NCBI RefSeq assembly: GCF_003350535.1
Contig: NZ_QQBB01000005.1
Span: 62,001-126,000 of the forward strand
Reading direction: 5' to 3'
DNA from: Microvirga subterranea
GTDB taxonomy: Bacteria; Pseudomonadota; Alphaproteobacteria; Rhizobiales; Beijerinckiaceae
Length of the DNA stretch: 64,000 bases
Every line of letters starts with the position of its first letter. The stretch's first letter is position 1. Under the pieces are notes generated by a model, which saw only the letters and a program-made list of their open reading frames with translations, was not told the DNA's origin and did no database searches. The translations under genes were made by a program, and so were the position numbers. Of this stretch, positions 36,365-45,492 are shown piece after piece.

Positions 36365-36910
36365 TCAGGCGGCGCGACGGGTTTGTGAAGATCGCGGCGC
36401 TAGCCAGCGGCAGCCGGCGGCACAGAGCAGGGGCAGGCCATCCGCGAGGAGAAGGTCGAGCATCTCCCGGCGGGCCGGTGGTGGCGCGATATCGCCGTCC
36501 GCACGGCCGCGCACCACGCGCACCCGGCCCGCCGACCAAGCCAGTCCGCACAGGCGCTCGCGCCAGTGGAGAACGTCCGCCCTGGTGAGAACACAGCCGG
36601 TGGCGGTGAGCACGAAGACCTCGTCTTCGGGGCGCAGGTAGGCATCCCAGCGGCCGTCCCGCAGGCGCCGGCGAAGCTCGCTCACCTCGCCGACGCGCAG
36701 GCAGCGCTGCTGCGTGGCCAGATCGCGCCCGGCGAGCAGGTAACCGCCGGCATGGCTGAGCAGATCGAGGCGCAGCAGGTCCTTGAGGTCGCGCCAGCGG
36801 CTTGCGGCGGCGACCACCCGGGTGAGCTCGCATTCGGCGACCCGGACAGAGGTGCCGGCATGGGGGCTGTGCAGGGTGACGCAGGGCAGGCGGAGTTGGG
36901 TGTGCTTCAC
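36365..36910 (-). CDS. Small protein with degenerate GIY-YIG-like core, protease cassette
   Basis: 181 aa from a GTG at 36910 with AAAGGA eight bases upstream; the frame runs open to 37174 but that part overlaps the previous gene. Residues 55-61 GGYLLAG, 71-83 LRVGEVSELRRRL, then EDEVFVLTATG and 110-120 RADVLHWRERL follow the order of the GIY-YIG fold (GIY, YIG plus Arg helix, strand, Glu helix), with Tyr of YIG replaced by Arg. It lies 82 bases upstream of the FtsH-like gene. It could be an inactive nuclease fold used for binding. I know no named family for it. Confidence 0.6.
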   Translation of the reverse strand: MKHTQLRLPCVTLHSPHAGTSVRVAECELTRVVAAASRWRDLKDLLRLDLLSHAGGYLLAGRDLATQQRCLRVGEVSELRRRLRDGRWDAYLRPEDEVFVLTATGCVLTRADVLHWRERLCGLAWSAGRVRVVRGRADGDIAPPPARREMLDLLLADGLPLLCAAGCRWLAPRSSQTRRAA

Positions 36911-37022
36911 GGCGGTGTCCTTTCGAGAACAGCGGGGTGCTTTCGGGCGCGCGGATGCGTCGCCCGTTCGTGAGAGGAGATGGAGGTGGGGCGGCCCTCG
37001 TGACGGAGGGCCGGGGATCAGG

Positions 37023-37361
37023 TCAGGGGCGCCAGAGCCGGAGATCGGGGCCGAACGGCGCCTCGAGGTCCATGCCGAGCAGACCTTCGTCGACGAGCGC
37101 CAGCACCGCCGCGAGCGGCTGCGGGTGGTCCGGGATGGCGCCGACGAGATCGCCGAGGCTGACCATGTCCGCATGGCCTGCGGCGGCGAGCAGGATTGCC
37201 CGCGGGTCGGAGGCGGGAGCGCCGTTCACGCGAGGACCGTCCGACAGGGCGGAGAGGCCGTGCGTGCTGCTGCGGGGGCTGGTGGGAAGGGCCGCGACGG
37301 GACCGGTGTCGTAAGCAACGTTGCGCGAAGCCGCGGCTTCGCGATAGAAGGCATCAGCCAT
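37023..37361 (-). CDS. Small hypothetical protein, first gene of the protease cassette
   Basis: 112 aa, ATG at 37361 with AGGAG six bases before it. The first ~50 residues are Ser/Ala/Pro-rich and probably disordered; residues ~53-112 (DPRAILLAAAGHADMVSLGD, HPQPLAAVLALVDEGLLGMD) have the helix-helix-helix-wing look of a small winged-helix domain. No catalytic motif. It opens the minus-strand cassette and could be a regulator or an adaptor of the protease (inference). Confidence 0.55.
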   Translation of the reverse strand: MADAFYREAAASRNVAYDTGPVAALPTSPRSSTHGLSALSDGPRVNGAPASDPRAILLAAAGHADMVSLGDLVGAIPDHPQPLAAVLALVDEGLLGMDLEAPFGPDLRLWRP

Positions 37362-38103
37362 GTCGTACTCCTGTGCTAGCAGGGGACGGGATGGTCAGGC
37401 CGTCGGTGCGGTTGCCGCCGCGCCGATGGCCGCTTTCGCCATCCGTCGCCAGGCTTTGCTGGCCTGGTGATTCCCACATGGAGCGGGCCTGTGCGGCCGA
37501 CAAGGCGGGTGGCCGGGTTTCGTCGTACATGGTTAACGGCCGGTAAAACCCGCTTCGCCGGCGGAGAGGCCCACTCCAGCTGGTGACCGCGTTTGAGGCG
37601 ATGTGCTGGTCCTTCATTGCGACGGTCAGGAGCATCCCGGATCGGGGCCACTTCTGCGCCAAGCGGCGACGATGCGCACTGACGTGGAATGTCTCGGCCT
37701 TCCGCCGGCCACGTTGTCTCTCTGATTGGCCGGTTGCTCGACGCACATGTCGGGACGGACAACCATGCATGTGGATCCAGGGGGCGCCTTCTCGGGGGTG
37801 TCTACCGGAGGCCCCTGCTGGCGATCGAGCGCGTTCCGTCGGCCGGTTCGGCATGACGTCCCTCCGGCAATAGGGCCCGAAAGGTCCATTCAATGGTGGC
37901 TCGCCTTGTTCCGGCACCGGCCCGATTATCCCTATCGCCCGTCCGGGAGGAAAGAGAAGGCCCAACCGCGGAGATCTTCACGCCCTCACGGGACCTTCAG
38001 TATCCCGCCAGCCACGCGGGCAAAAGCATCGTTGGCCAGGCGCGAGCCTCCGGTTGCGTGGCTCGTGCGGACGTGTGTGCCTGGCGTCGGGCCGACGTCG
38101 GGC

Positions 38104-38142
38104 CTTGGAAATCCGTTACCTTTCCCCAGAAATCCGTTCTAG
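38104..38142 (+). repeat. Iterated GGAAATCCGTT motif, cluster A
   Basis: Two copies about 22 bases apart (TTGGAAATCCGTTACC at 38105-38120 and CAGAAATCCGTTCTA at 38126-38140). The inverted partner lies about 500 bases to the right. Confidence 0.4.
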
Positions 38143-38624
38143 TTCGGAGGAAAAAGCGGACGAAGCTCAAGAAAAACCGGACAGTATTTGGTGCCCGCAG
38201 CATTCCGAATGGCATCCGCGCACCCCGCCTGCCGCAGCAGAAGTGAAACGCCGCCCCTTGCCGCACGATTCCCTTTCGCGCAGCCCGGGCACACGGGTGT
38301 GAGGGCTATATCGCGACCGGGAACGCGTCATGAAGGAGGGCCAATACTGGAGGATGATTGTGATTGCTGCAGATGGGGGCGATGATGTGCTTGCCAAATT
38401 CTTTGTGAGCGGGCGGGACATGCTGTCTCTGATTGTGTGCTGCCGCGGGATGCTTGGGATTTCTGCCTTCCCGCCCCCCTGCGAAGTCTCGTGCGTCTCG
38501 CCAGATCTCTGGTTCCGAAATATCTCGCGTCAGGCGTCGGCTTTCGATCCGATCGCATCGGTCCTCGACAATGCTCGCACGAGGACCTCCCCCAGCCCTC
38601 TGGGCGTCCCCCCGTTACTCCTAT

Positions 38625-38667
38625 TGATTGTCACGAATTTCCAAGGGAAGGAAACGTTTTTCCAAGT
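38625..38667 (-). repeat. Iterated GGAAATCCGTT-like motif, cluster B (inverted)
   Basis: On the minus strand two copies are read, TTGGAAAAACGTTTCC and TTGGAAATTCGTGAC, about 21 bases apart, aligning over ~40 bases with cluster A with about two thirds or more identity by eye. Confidence 0.4.
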
Positions 38668-39192
38668 TCTGTTTCGCCCGCCGGATGCGCTGTGCTCCGC
38701 GTCATGTCCACCTGATATGCGGCGGGATTGGAGGAGCTCGGGCCGGTCAAAGAACGGAGTGGGACCCACCGCAGCGACCGCGTGAGGCCTCGACGCCGCT
38801 TTGCCGCATCGGCCGAAGGGAGAGCCCCGCCCTGGCACGAGAGCCCCGTTGCGACACGGAAGGACTTCCGCCTCCTTTCGCGGTGCATCCAGCCTGGCAG
38901 ACACGCGAAGCGGCCTCGCCGGCTCCTTCCATCTGTCCCCGGGATCGCATGGTTAACAGCCGCCCTGTTTCATAAGGCCCTTGAGTGTTTGGATAAATCT
39001 GCTTCGCGCCGAAACGGCCGTTAACCTCGGGGGCCCTCTGACTATCGACTCTTTGCACCGCCGCCGGGCCTATGGATCGCGCAGGCCCAACAGAACCCCA
39101 CCAAGGCTCTGAGACCCTGCTCAACAGCCGGCATCCGGCCCATTCCCGGGTTCGCACGCCGGCAATCATTCATCCCTGACCAGGCCGGTTCC

Positions 39193-40314
39193 GTGAGCAG
39201 CTCCGAAATTCTCCATCTCCCGATCCCATACCTCGCAGAGTTCGTCCAGCATGGCCGGCGTAAGCCGGAAACCAAGGCATTCCGGACGAATGCCACCATG
39301 AGCATCAGACGGGTGGATGGCCAGGACGCGCCGGTTTGCATCGATGTGCACTGGCCTCGGAATCATGTCCCGGCGGAGATGAGCTGGCATCAGTTCGAGG
39401 GAGCGTTCTGGCGACCTGTCCTGGGCCCGGATGAGGTCATCCTCCGGACGCTCAAGGAGTTCTCGGCTGTGGCAGGCCGCAGCGAGACACGATGGTGGAG
39501 AGATTATCCGTTTGTCACCGATGATCAGGCTCCCATCGCGGGCTACGGGCCGTTCTCGCTTCCAAACGGGTTGCCGGATCAGTGCCGCGTTCTCAGGGAC
39601 GGGCGCAAGGACGCCGCGGATGACGCTCAACGGCTCGCCCACAATGACCTCATCATCATCGGCGATGCCCTGTGCCGGCGCTCCGCGCCCCCGGTCTTCG
39701 GGGTGGGGGATCCCTTGGACGTCACGGGTAGCGTTTCCGTGCGTCTGACCGCCCCCGAATTCTGTCCCGATGTGTCCATGGCCTATTTTGGCCTTGACCG
39801 GAAGGATTGCGCGATCGAACTGGCCCGCTGCCTGGCTTACGGAGCCGAGGCGTATCTGCCCGGCCGGGCGCGGCGTCGGATCTCCTTAAGGAGCTTGAAC
39901 AACACACGATGGACACTGCATCGACCTGCGACATTTCCCGACCAGCGGGCCGGGAGCTTTCAGCGCACCTTCAATCATCTCGGGTCCGCCTTACGGAACG
40001 CGTCCCATGGTGAGTTGCCGACCCGGTTCCACGAGGCTTACGGCAGGTTGAGCGAGGCGTCCCGACAACTCCTGGAGGGCCAGAGCCTGCAGATCCGCCG
40101 CGACCTCATCAATGAGGCTCTCAAGTCGATCGAGGTCATCATTGAGACAACGCCACCCGGTGGTCCCTTCCACCGATGGACGCGGAGGCTGAAGATGAAC
40201 GCGCTGGCCCAAAAATGGCGTTTCGAGATTGAGGGCGCCGATGTTGAGGAAGATGAGGCGGACGGTTCTGTCGACACGGAAGTGCTGGGCGCCCTCCAGC
40301 CGGACGCAACCTAG
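39193..40314 (+). CDS. Hypothetical protein, family not recognised
   Basis: 373 aa from a GTG at 39193; no strong ribosome site. The protein is soluble, without signal peptide or membrane segment. It has a rather acidic C-terminus (IEGADVEEDEADGSVDTEVL) and a helical region at ~265-320 (FHEAYGRLSEASRQLLEGQ, RRDLINEALKSIEVIIETT). The first part, FWRPVLGPDEVILRTLKEF and MSIRRVDGQDAPVCIDVHW, is mixed alpha/beta. Codon use is like the GC-rich neighbours, and the frame is the only long one not explained by another gene, which is why I accept it. No function can be suggested. Confidence 0.55.
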   Translation: MSSSEILHLPIPYLAEFVQHGRRKPETKAFRTNATMSIRRVDGQDAPVCIDVHWPRNHVPAEMSWHQFEGAFWRPVLGPDEVILRTLKEFSAVAGRSETRWWRDYPFVTDDQAPIAGYGPFSLPNGLPDQCRVLRDGRKDAADDAQRLAHNDLIIIGDALCRRSAPPVFGVGDPLDVTGSVSVRLTAPEFCPDVSMAYFGLDRKDCAIELARCLAYGAEAYLPGRARRRISLRSLNNTRWTLHRPATFPDQRAGSFQRTFNHLGSALRNASHGELPTRFHEAYGRLSEASRQLLEGQSLQIRRDLINEALKSIEVIIETTPPGGPFHRWTRRLKMNALAQKWRFEIEGADVEEDEADGSVDTEVLGALQPDAT

Positions 40315-40936
40315 CCGGAGCGGCGCATGGCACCTGGGCCTCATGCCAGAAGGAGGCGCTTAAAGCCTCTCTGCGCCTCCCGGCGGCGCATCCATTTTCG
40401 GTAGTTGGGCATCTGTCCGCGACTGGAGAGGAGGACACATAGGGAGGCACTGGGGGAGGCGGGCGAAGAACCGGGAAGGCCATCTCTGCGCCCTAGGTGG
40501 CGATGATCGACAGGGCCGCGTACCCTCACTATTGCGTCCTGGGCATCATCGGGAATGGCAGAACGGCCCCACGCAACTGTGCCAGAGAGGCCGCGCCCAC
40601 TCCGTTGTCCAACGTCGACAGGATTGGTGCGAAGGCCCGGCTCGGCCGATGAGATGCCGCACGACCCTGCCACCCGTCATCGATTTCGAGCCAGCCGACA
40701 GGCCGCGTTTGCTTGACCCGTCTCTGAACTGATGAGAAGCGGTTTGGAAGAGCTGTCGTCCGGACCGAAGTGCAGGCGTAGTTCTCTTTTCCGATCACGG
40801 AGTTGGTTGGCGGGCCTCGGATGACACCGGTGAGAATTTTGCGGTAGCCCGAACTCATCTTCCGATCCCAATAAGCCTCTCATGACTGTGCGTGCCGCTT
40901 GGAGTACACCTTTGCGAACTTAGCGGGATGATTGCG
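40315..40936. other. Intergenic region, no gene recognised
   Basis: About 620 bases. Short open frames on both strands lack ribosome sites and familiar sequence. Probable promoter region of the epimerase gene. Confidence 0.4.
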
Positions 40937-41833
40937 ATGGCCCTTTTTCTCGTCACTGGCGGTGCAGGCTTCATTGGATCCCATTTGGTCGATCATATTC
41001 TGTCGCTGGGCCACCAGGTCCGGGTGATCGACAACCTGTCCTCGGGCCGGCTCGAAAACCTGTCGAGGCATGCCGCGTTCGTCCAAGCCGATATCCGTGA
41101 CCTACGGGCACTCGAGCAAGCCTTTCAGGGAATCTCCGGCTGCTTCCATCTGGCGGCCATCGCATCGGTCCAAAGGTCCGTCGAGGCCCCGCGCGAAACG
41201 GCTGATGTGAACCTGATGGGGACAGTCGGAGTCTTCGAGGCGGCCTGCCGGGCCAACGTGCCTGTCGTCTATGCATCTTCGGCAGCCGTTTACGGGGCGA
41301 ACGATGATCTGCCGCTCAAGGAGCAGGCCTTCCCTCAGCCGCTGTCGCCTTACGCCGCCGACAAGCTGAGCAATGAACTCTATGCCAGGTCGCTTGGGGC
41401 GACCCGTGGTTGGCCAAGCTTCGGCCTGCGCTTCTTCAACGTGTATGGCCCGCGTCAGAATCCGCATTCGCCCTATTCGGGCGTGGTGTCGATCTTCCTG
41501 CAGAAGGCCATCGACGGGCAGAATCTCACCATCTACGGCGATGGCAGCCAGAGCCGCGACTTCATCCATGTCCGGGACGTCACGCGATTCCTGGTCGCCG
41601 CCATGGACAAGGCGAGCTCCTCCGCTCCCGTGGTGAATGTCTGCACCGGCCGGAGCACGTCTGTTTCCCAGCTCGCGGAGATGCTGGTGGAGCGCTATGG
41701 CGGCCGGATCGTGCACGAACCGGGACGGTCCGGCGACGTCCGGCGGTCGCTCGGCTCGCCCGATCACGCGGCGCGGCAGCTCGGCATCCGGGCGGAAATT
41801 CCTTTCCGTGAGGGGCTCGCGACCCTGCCTTGA
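40937..41833 (+). CDS. NAD-dependent epimerase/dehydratase (UDP-glucose 4-epimerase-like)
   Basis: ~298 aa short-chain dehydrogenase of the extended GalE type. [20 protein letters not shown] is the NAD loop; VVYASSAAVYGAN carries the Ser, SPYAADKLSNEL the catalytic Tyr-x-x-x-Lys, and LRFFNVYGPRQNPHSPYSG and SRDFIHVRDV are typical of UDP-sugar 4-epimerases. Start chosen at 40937; ATG at 40928 and a more distant 40892 are alternatives. It interconverts UDP-glucose/galactose or the N-acetyl forms. It is isolated from the polysaccharide genes. Confidence 0.88.
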   Translation: MALFLVTGGAGFIGSHLVDHILSLGHQVRVIDNLSSGRLENLSRHAAFVQADIRDLRALEQAFQGISGCFHLAAIASVQRSVEAPRETADVNLMGTVGVFEAACRANVPVVYASSAAVYGANDDLPLKEQAFPQPLSPYAADKLSNELYARSLGATRGWPSFGLRFFNVYGPRQNPHSPYSGVVSIFLQKAIDGQNLTIYGDGSQSRDFIHVRDVTRFLVAAMDKASSSAPVVNVCTGRSTSVSQLAEMLVERYGGRIVHEPGRSGDVRRSLGSPDHAARQLGIRAEIPFREGLATLP

Positions 41834-41954
41834 TCTGAGGCGGCGCCAATACCATCCATCGATCACTAGGTCCGTCCTCTTGTTTTCTCCCGAACGTCAC
41901 CAAATTAACGGGGGTTCCTGCCCTGTCCGGCGGACCCATCCCTAAAGGTGTGAC

Positions 41955-44015
41955 GTGCCATCCCATGACCAGACGGGCCCCTCCGGCCCGCCGATCGACT
42001 TTAAGGCGCTGTTCGATTCGTCGCCGAACCCTTACGTGCTCCTGCTGCCGGATTTCACCATCGTCGGGATGAACGAGGCCTATCTCCGGGTCACGATGCG
42101 GACACGCGAGGACATCACCGGCCGCAACATGTTCGAGGCCTTTCCCGGGGAGGGGGCGAGCGTCGAGCAGCTCAGGGCCTCGCTCGAGCGGGCCCTCAGG
42201 AGTGGCACGCCGGACCATCTCGCCCTGATCCACTACGACATCCCCCGCTCGGACGGAAACGGCTTCGAGGAGCGCTTCTGGAGCGCCACCCATACGCCCC
42301 TGCTCAATGCGGCCGGGGAGGTCGCCTATATCCTTCAGCACACTGTTGATGTTACGGAATTGCACCGCCTCAGAATGGCCGCCCGCGCCACCTATGCACC
42401 TTCGGGCCTGGAGGCGCAGGTGGAAGGCGATGTCTTCCGCCGTGCGCAGGCCGTTCAGGAGGCCAACCGTTCCCTCGATGCCGAGCGCCGCCACCTGCGC
42501 CGCCTGTTCGAGCAGGCGCCGGGTTTCATGGCCGTTCTGGGAGGTCCCGAGCACCGGTTCGAGCTGGCGAACGCGACCTACAGCCAGCTGATCGGCAACC
42601 GCGATGTGCTCGGCAAGCCGGTCCGCGAGGCGCTTCCCGATGTGGCGGGACAGGGCTTCTTCGAGCTTCTCGACAATGTCTATGCCTCCGGGCAGCCCTT
42701 CGTCGGCCGTGCCCTGCGGGTGTCGCTGCGCCAGGGGCCGGACGCCGCTCCCGAAGAGCACTACGTCGACCTCGTCTACCAGCCCATCATCGGTGCGGAC
42801 GGAAGCGTGACGGGCATCTTTGTCCAGGGGCACGACATCACGGAGCGCATCCTGGCCGAGCAGGCCCTGCAGGAGAGCGAGCGCAAGTTCCGCATCCTGG
42901 CGGACGCGATGCCCCAGATGGTGTGGGCCGCCCGCCCGGACGGCTATCACGATTACTACAATGCCCGCTGGTACGAGTTCACCGGCATGCGGGCGGGATC
43001 GACCGACGGGGCGGAATGGAACGGGATGTTCCACCCGGACGACCAGGAGCGCGCCTGGAAGCTCTGGCGCCACTGCCTGGCGACGGGCGAGCCCTACCAG
43101 ATCGAATACCGGCTCCGGCATCGCAGCGGGCAGTACCGCTGGACCCTGGGCCGAGCCCTGCCGATTCGGAACGAAGCGGGCGAGATCGAGCGCTGGTTCG
43201 GCACCTGCACGGACATTTCGGAGATCAAGGAGGTCGAGGCCGATCTCCAGGCTGCGAACGACGAGATCCAACGCTTCGCCTATATCGTGAGCCACGATCT
43301 CCGGGCGCCGCTCGTCAACATCATGGGCTTCACGAGCGAGCTCGAGGCGACCCGGGCCACGATCGAGCGCTATCATAAGGCCATTGTGGAGCGTGTTCCG
43401 GAACTCGCGACGCCGGAAGCGAGAGTGGCCGTCGAGGAGGATCTGCCTGAGGCGCTTTCCTTCATCCGCACGTCGACGGCAAAGATGGACCGATTGATCG
43501 GGGCTATCCTCAAACTGTCCCGCGAGGGCCGCCGTGTCCTGACGCCGGAGCCCGTCGACATGGCCGATCTCCTCGCCGGCTGCCACCGCAGCCTCAGCCA
43601 GCAGCTCGACGGGACGGGCACGGAGTTCATCGTCGAGGAAGCTCCCGACGTGGTGAGCGACCGCGTCGCCCTGGAGCAGATCTTCGGCAACCTCATCGAC
43701 AATGCCGCAAAGTACCTCGATCCCGCGCGGCCCGGGCGCATCGTGGTCCGCGGACAGGATGCCGGCGTCTATGTCCGCTACGAAATCGAGGATAACGGGC
43801 GGGGCATCGATCCGAAGGATTACGACCGGATCTTCGATCTGTTCCGTAGGGCGGGTGCTCAGGACCGGCCCGGTGAAGGAATTGGACTTGCGCACGTGCG
43901 CTCACTCGTGCGACGGCTCGGCGGAGCCATCAGCGTGTCGTCTCGGCCGGGCGTTGGCTCGACCTTCACGGTCCTGCTGCCCAGGACGCTCCATACCGCA
44001 TCAGAGGCTGCGTAA
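41955..44015 (+). CDS. PAS-domain sensor histidine kinase
   Basis: 686 aa, no membrane segment. Three PAS-type domains: ~15-135 (FDSSPNPYVLLLPDFTIVGM), ~175-300 (LFEQAPGFMAVLGGPEHRF) and ~305-430 (RILADAMPQMVWAARPDGY, with the PAC end WFGTCTDISEIKE). A linker helix lies at ~135-175. HisKA with His447 in YIVSHDLRAPLVN, then HATPase with N box FGNLIDNAAKYLD and G1/G2 motifs EIEDNGRGIDPKDYD and GEGIGLAHVRSLVRRLGG. Likely a cytosolic sensor of a small ligand or redox state. Its stop overlaps the next ATG as TAATG. Same arrangement as kinases coupled to Rcp1-like receivers. Confidence 0.93.
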   Translation: MPSHDQTGPSGPPIDFKALFDSSPNPYVLLLPDFTIVGMNEAYLRVTMRTREDITGRNMFEAFPGEGASVEQLRASLERALRSGTPDHLALIHYDIPRSDGNGFEERFWSATHTPLLNAAGEVAYILQHTVDVTELHRLRMAARATYAPSGLEAQVEGDVFRRAQAVQEANRSLDAERRHLRRLFEQAPGFMAVLGGPEHRFELANATYSQLIGNRDVLGKPVREALPDVAGQGFFELLDNVYASGQPFVGRALRVSLRQGPDAAPEEHYVDLVYQPIIGADGSVTGIFVQGHDITERILAEQALQESERKFRILADAMPQMVWAARPDGYHDYYNARWYEFTGMRAGSTDGAEWNGMFHPDDQERAWKLWRHCLATGEPYQIEYRLRHRSGQYRWTLGRALPIRNEAGEIERWFGTCTDISEIKEVEADLQAANDEIQRFAYIVSHDLRAPLVNIMGFTSELEATRATIERYHKAIVERVPELATPEARVAVEEDLPEALSFIRTSTAKMDRLIGAILKLSREGRRVLTPEPVDMADLLAGCHRSLSQQLDGTGTEFIVEEAPDVVSDRVALEQIFGNLIDNAAKYLDPARPGRIVVRGQDAGVYVRYEIEDNGRGIDPKDYDRIFDLFRRAGAQDRPGEGIGLAHVRSLVRRLGGAISVSSRPGVGSTFTVLLPRTLHTASEAA

Positions 44016-44446
44016 TGGCTCAGCATCAATCCGTCACGATCGTGATGGTCGAGGACGACGACGGACATGCCCGTCTTATCGAGAAGAACATTCGGCGCGC
44101 GGGCGTGTGCAACGAGATCCGCCACTTCACGAGCGGCACCGAAGCCCTCGACCATCTGTTCGACCCGAAGGTCCGGGACAATGGTCCGCTCCTCGTGCTG
44201 CTCGACCTCAACCTGCCGGACATGAGCGGCGTCGATATCCTGACGAAGCTGAAGGCCGACGAGAGGCTGCGCCTTGCCCCCGTCGTCGTCCTGACGACCA
44301 CGGACGATCAGCGCGAGATCCAGCGCTGCTATGATCTGGGCGCGAACGTCTACATTACCAAGCCGGTCGAGTACGAGACCTTCTCTCAGGCCATCAGGCA
44401 GCTCGGCCTTTTTCTGTCCGTGATCAAGATTCCCGAGGCTTCGTGA
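44015..44446 (+). CDS. Single-domain response regulator (Rcp1/CheY-like)
   Basis: 143 aa receiver domain only. [17 protein letters not shown] has the acidic pair, [11 protein letters not shown] contains the phospho-acceptor Asp64, VVLTTTDDQ the Thr, and [12 protein letters not shown] the Lys. The long loop with the extra helices is typical for receivers paired with PAS or phytochrome-type kinases. It probably takes phosphate from the upstream kinase and passes it on or acts by protein binding. The stop overlaps the next start as GTGA. Confidence 0.93.
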   Translation: MAQHQSVTIVMVEDDDGHARLIEKNIRRAGVCNEIRHFTSGTEALDHLFDPKVRDNGPLLVLLDLNLPDMSGVDILTKLKADERLRLAPVVVLTTTDDQREIQRCYDLGANVYITKPVEYETFSQAIRQLGLFLSVIKIPEAS

Positions 44447-45492
44447 GCGGATCCGAACAGGCAGGCGCACGGCGCATTCTCTATATCGACGATGACGCTG
44501 GGCTGGGACGTCTCGTCGAGCGCACGCTTTCGCGACATGGCTTCGAGGTCTCGCATGCCCCGGACGGCGAGGAGGGCCTTCGGCGCCTCGGATCGCTCTC
44601 GTTCGATGTGGTCGCGCTCGACCACTTCATGCCCGGCAAGGAGGGGCTCGAGGTTCTGGCCGAGATCCAAGAGCTGCCGGACCCGCCGCCCGTCATCTAT
44701 GTGACGGGGGCGGACGAGGGTCGTATCGCGGTGGCGGCCTTGAAGGCGGGCGCCGCAGACTACGTCATCAAGGACGTGAGCGGCGCCTTCATGGATCTCC
44801 TGCGCACCTCCGCCGAGCAGGCCATCGAAGCCAAGCGCCTCCGGCGCGAGAAGGAGGACGCGGAGCGGCGGATGAAGGAAGCCCGCGAGCGGGCCGAGAT
44901 GCTGCTGCGGGAGGTCAACCACCGCGTGGCCAACAGCCTTCAGCTCGTCGCGTCCTTCGTGGCCATGCAGCAGCGGGCGATCAGGTCCGACCGTGCGGCC
45001 TGGGATGCGCTGACGGAGACCCAAGGCCGAATCACGGCCATCGCCCAGATCCACCGCCGCCTCTACACATCCGCCGACGTGCGTTTCGTGGAAATGGACA
45101 CGTACCTGAAGGGGTTGGTGGAGGAACTCGAGGAGGTCATGCGTGCCGCCGGGCGCGAACATGCGATCGACCTGGCCGCGGAGCCGATCCGTGTTCCCAC
45201 CGACAAGGCCGTTTCCGTCGGGGTGATCGTAACGGAACTGGTCACGAATGCCTTCAAATATGCCTATCCCGAAGGAAGTACCGGGGAAATCCGCATCAGG
45301 CTCGACGAGCAAGGTGGATGGGCATCGCTTGTGGTGGAAGATAACGGCGTGGGCTGGAAAGGCACCGGAACGGTTCAGGGAACCGGCCTCGGAAGCAAGA
45401 TCATTCAGGCCATGGCGTCGAATCTGCAATCGTCCGTGGCCTTCGATCCCCAGCACAAGGGGACCCGAGCGTCGATCCTGTTTCCGATATAA
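44443..45492 (+). CDS. Receiver / HisKA_2-type (HWE-like) histidine kinase hybrid
   Basis: 349 aa. Residues ~8-125 are a receiver with Asp60 ([13 protein letters not shown]). A helical linker follows ([19 protein letters not shown]), then the dimerisation domain [19 protein letters not shown] with His160, and an ATPase domain with [16 protein letters not shown] and [11 protein letters not shown]. In alphaproteobacteria HWE/HisKA_2 kinases are the class that controls PhyR. It starts with GTG at 44443, overlapping the preceding stop by 4 bp; the three genes should be one transcript. Whether it acts on the PhyR encoded at 56.9 kb is unknown. Confidence 0.9.
   Translation: MSGSEQAGARRILYIDDDAGLGRLVERTLSRHGFEVSHAPDGEEGLRRLGSLSFDVVALDHFMPGKEGLEVLAEIQELPDPPPVIYVTGADEGRIAVAALKAGAADYVIKDVSGAFMDLLRTSAEQAIEAKRLRREKEDAERRMKEARERAEMLLREVNHRVANSLQLVASFVAMQQRAIRSDRAAWDALTETQGRITAIAQIHRRLYTSADVRFVEMDTYLKGLVEELEEVMRAAGREHAIDLAAEPIRVPTDKAVSVGVIVTELVTNAFKYAYPEGSTGEIRIRLDEQGGWASLVVEDNGVGWKGTGTVQGTGLGSKIIQAMASNLQSSVAFDPQHKGTRASILFPI

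Larger units (their letters stand above)
37362..39192. other. Gene-poor region with an iterated short motif
   Basis: 1.83 kb with no protein-coding gene that I can support on either strand; open frames here lack start signals and read as low-complexity Arg/Pro/Ser-rich shadows. The sequence must hold the promoter of the protease cassette at its left end. Two clusters of a GGAAAtCCGTT-like motif in opposite orientation lie at 38104-38142 and 38625-38667. Confidence 0.45.

Noticed and set aside
34273..36588. Long plus-strand open frames over the FtsH-like gene
   Set aside because: Shadows of a gene with intact Walker and zinc motifs on the minus strand.
37354..37965. 203-codon minus-strand frame upstream of the protease cassette
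   Set aside because: No ribosome site, low-complexity sequence, overlaps the cassette promoter region.
38330..38785. 151-codon plus-strand frame in the gene-poor region
   Set aside because: No ribosome site or recognisable fold; it runs through the inverted iterated motif.
41580..43895. Open frame of 771 codons on the minus strand
   Set aside because: It lies antisense to the epimerase and the PAS histidine kinase, which have full family motifs; the frame is open only because of GC-rich codon bias.
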